From NCBI RefSeq assembly GCF_040654195.1, contig NZ_JBFAHM010000027.1, forward strand, positions 1 through 23,210: 23,210 bases of DNA, in the 5' to 3' direction. This document shows positions 23,187 through 23,210 of the stretch, piece after piece. The notes beneath the pieces are model-generated. The model did not search any database and had not been told where the DNA came from. It worked only from the letters and a program-made list of their open reading frames with translations. Source of the DNA: Hamadaea sp013361475. Lineage in GTDB: Bacteria > Actinomycetota > Actinomycetes > Mycobacteriales > Micromonosporaceae. The position numbers and the translations under genes are program-made. The first letter of the stretch is position 1; the number at the start of each line of letters is the position of its first letter.

Positions 23187-23210
23187 TTGTTGGAGAGTTT
23201 GATCCTGGCT
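23187..23210 (+). rRNA. rrs: 16S ribosomal RNA, 5' end (partial)
   Basis: The last bases contain AGAGTTTGATCCTGGCT at 23194-23210, the universal 16S 5' segment (E. coli positions 8-24), preceded by TTGTTGG. By alignment with E. coli the mature 5' end is near 23187. The gene continues beyond the window. Confidence 0.95.

Overview
The window is high-GC DNA with actinobacterial gene content: a tig-clpP1-clpP2-clpX block, tandem clpP genes, ESX-type small proteins, frequent GTG starts, several genes without Shine-Dalgarno sites but with a TANNNT box just upstream, and a 16S leader of actinobacterial type. The gene mix (monosaccharide ABC transporter next to araBDA, tRNA-Pro beside rpiB and tig) fits Micromonosporaceae or a close relative. 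That placement is inference from gene content, not a phylogeny.

Region 1 (1-7947, + strand) is an L-arabinose locus. It holds the ATPase and permease of a CUT2 monosaccharide importer (mmsA/mmsB, also called gguA/gguB), a LacI-type regulator, then ribulokinase (araB), L-ribulose-5-phosphate 4-epimerase (araD) and L-arabinose isomerase (araA), joined by ATGA overlaps. The sugar-binding protein gene is probably just left of the window; two very strong GC hairpins precede mmsA. Together these genes import L-arabinose and convert it through L-ribulose and L-ribulose-5-P to D-xylulose-5-P. A likely LacI-family operator lies inside the first codons of araB.

Region 2 (7948-14170) is accessory. It holds a seven-helix membrane protein, a divergent secreted alpha/beta hydrolase, and a minus-strand cassette: an EspC-like ESX protein, a large protein joining a WXG-like N-terminus, RTX repeats and an M91-type zinc metallopeptidase domain, and a lipoprotein overlapping its 3' end. 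A three-helix membrane protein and a small conserved-looking protein follow. Intergenic spaces here carry hairpins and short tandem repeats.

Region 3 (14058-19757) is core: rpiB and tRNA-Pro(TGG) on the minus strand, a small membrane protein, then trigger factor, ClpP1, ClpP2 and ClpX on the plus strand. These form the protein folding and degradation module, with strong terminators after tig and between clpP2 and clpX.

Region 4 (19758-23210) holds an MFS transporter, a remarkable hairpin plus tandem-repeat block, a divergent pair (XRE-cupin regulator and EamA transporter), and the promoter/leader region of an rRNA operon whose 16S gene starts about 24 bases before the window ends.
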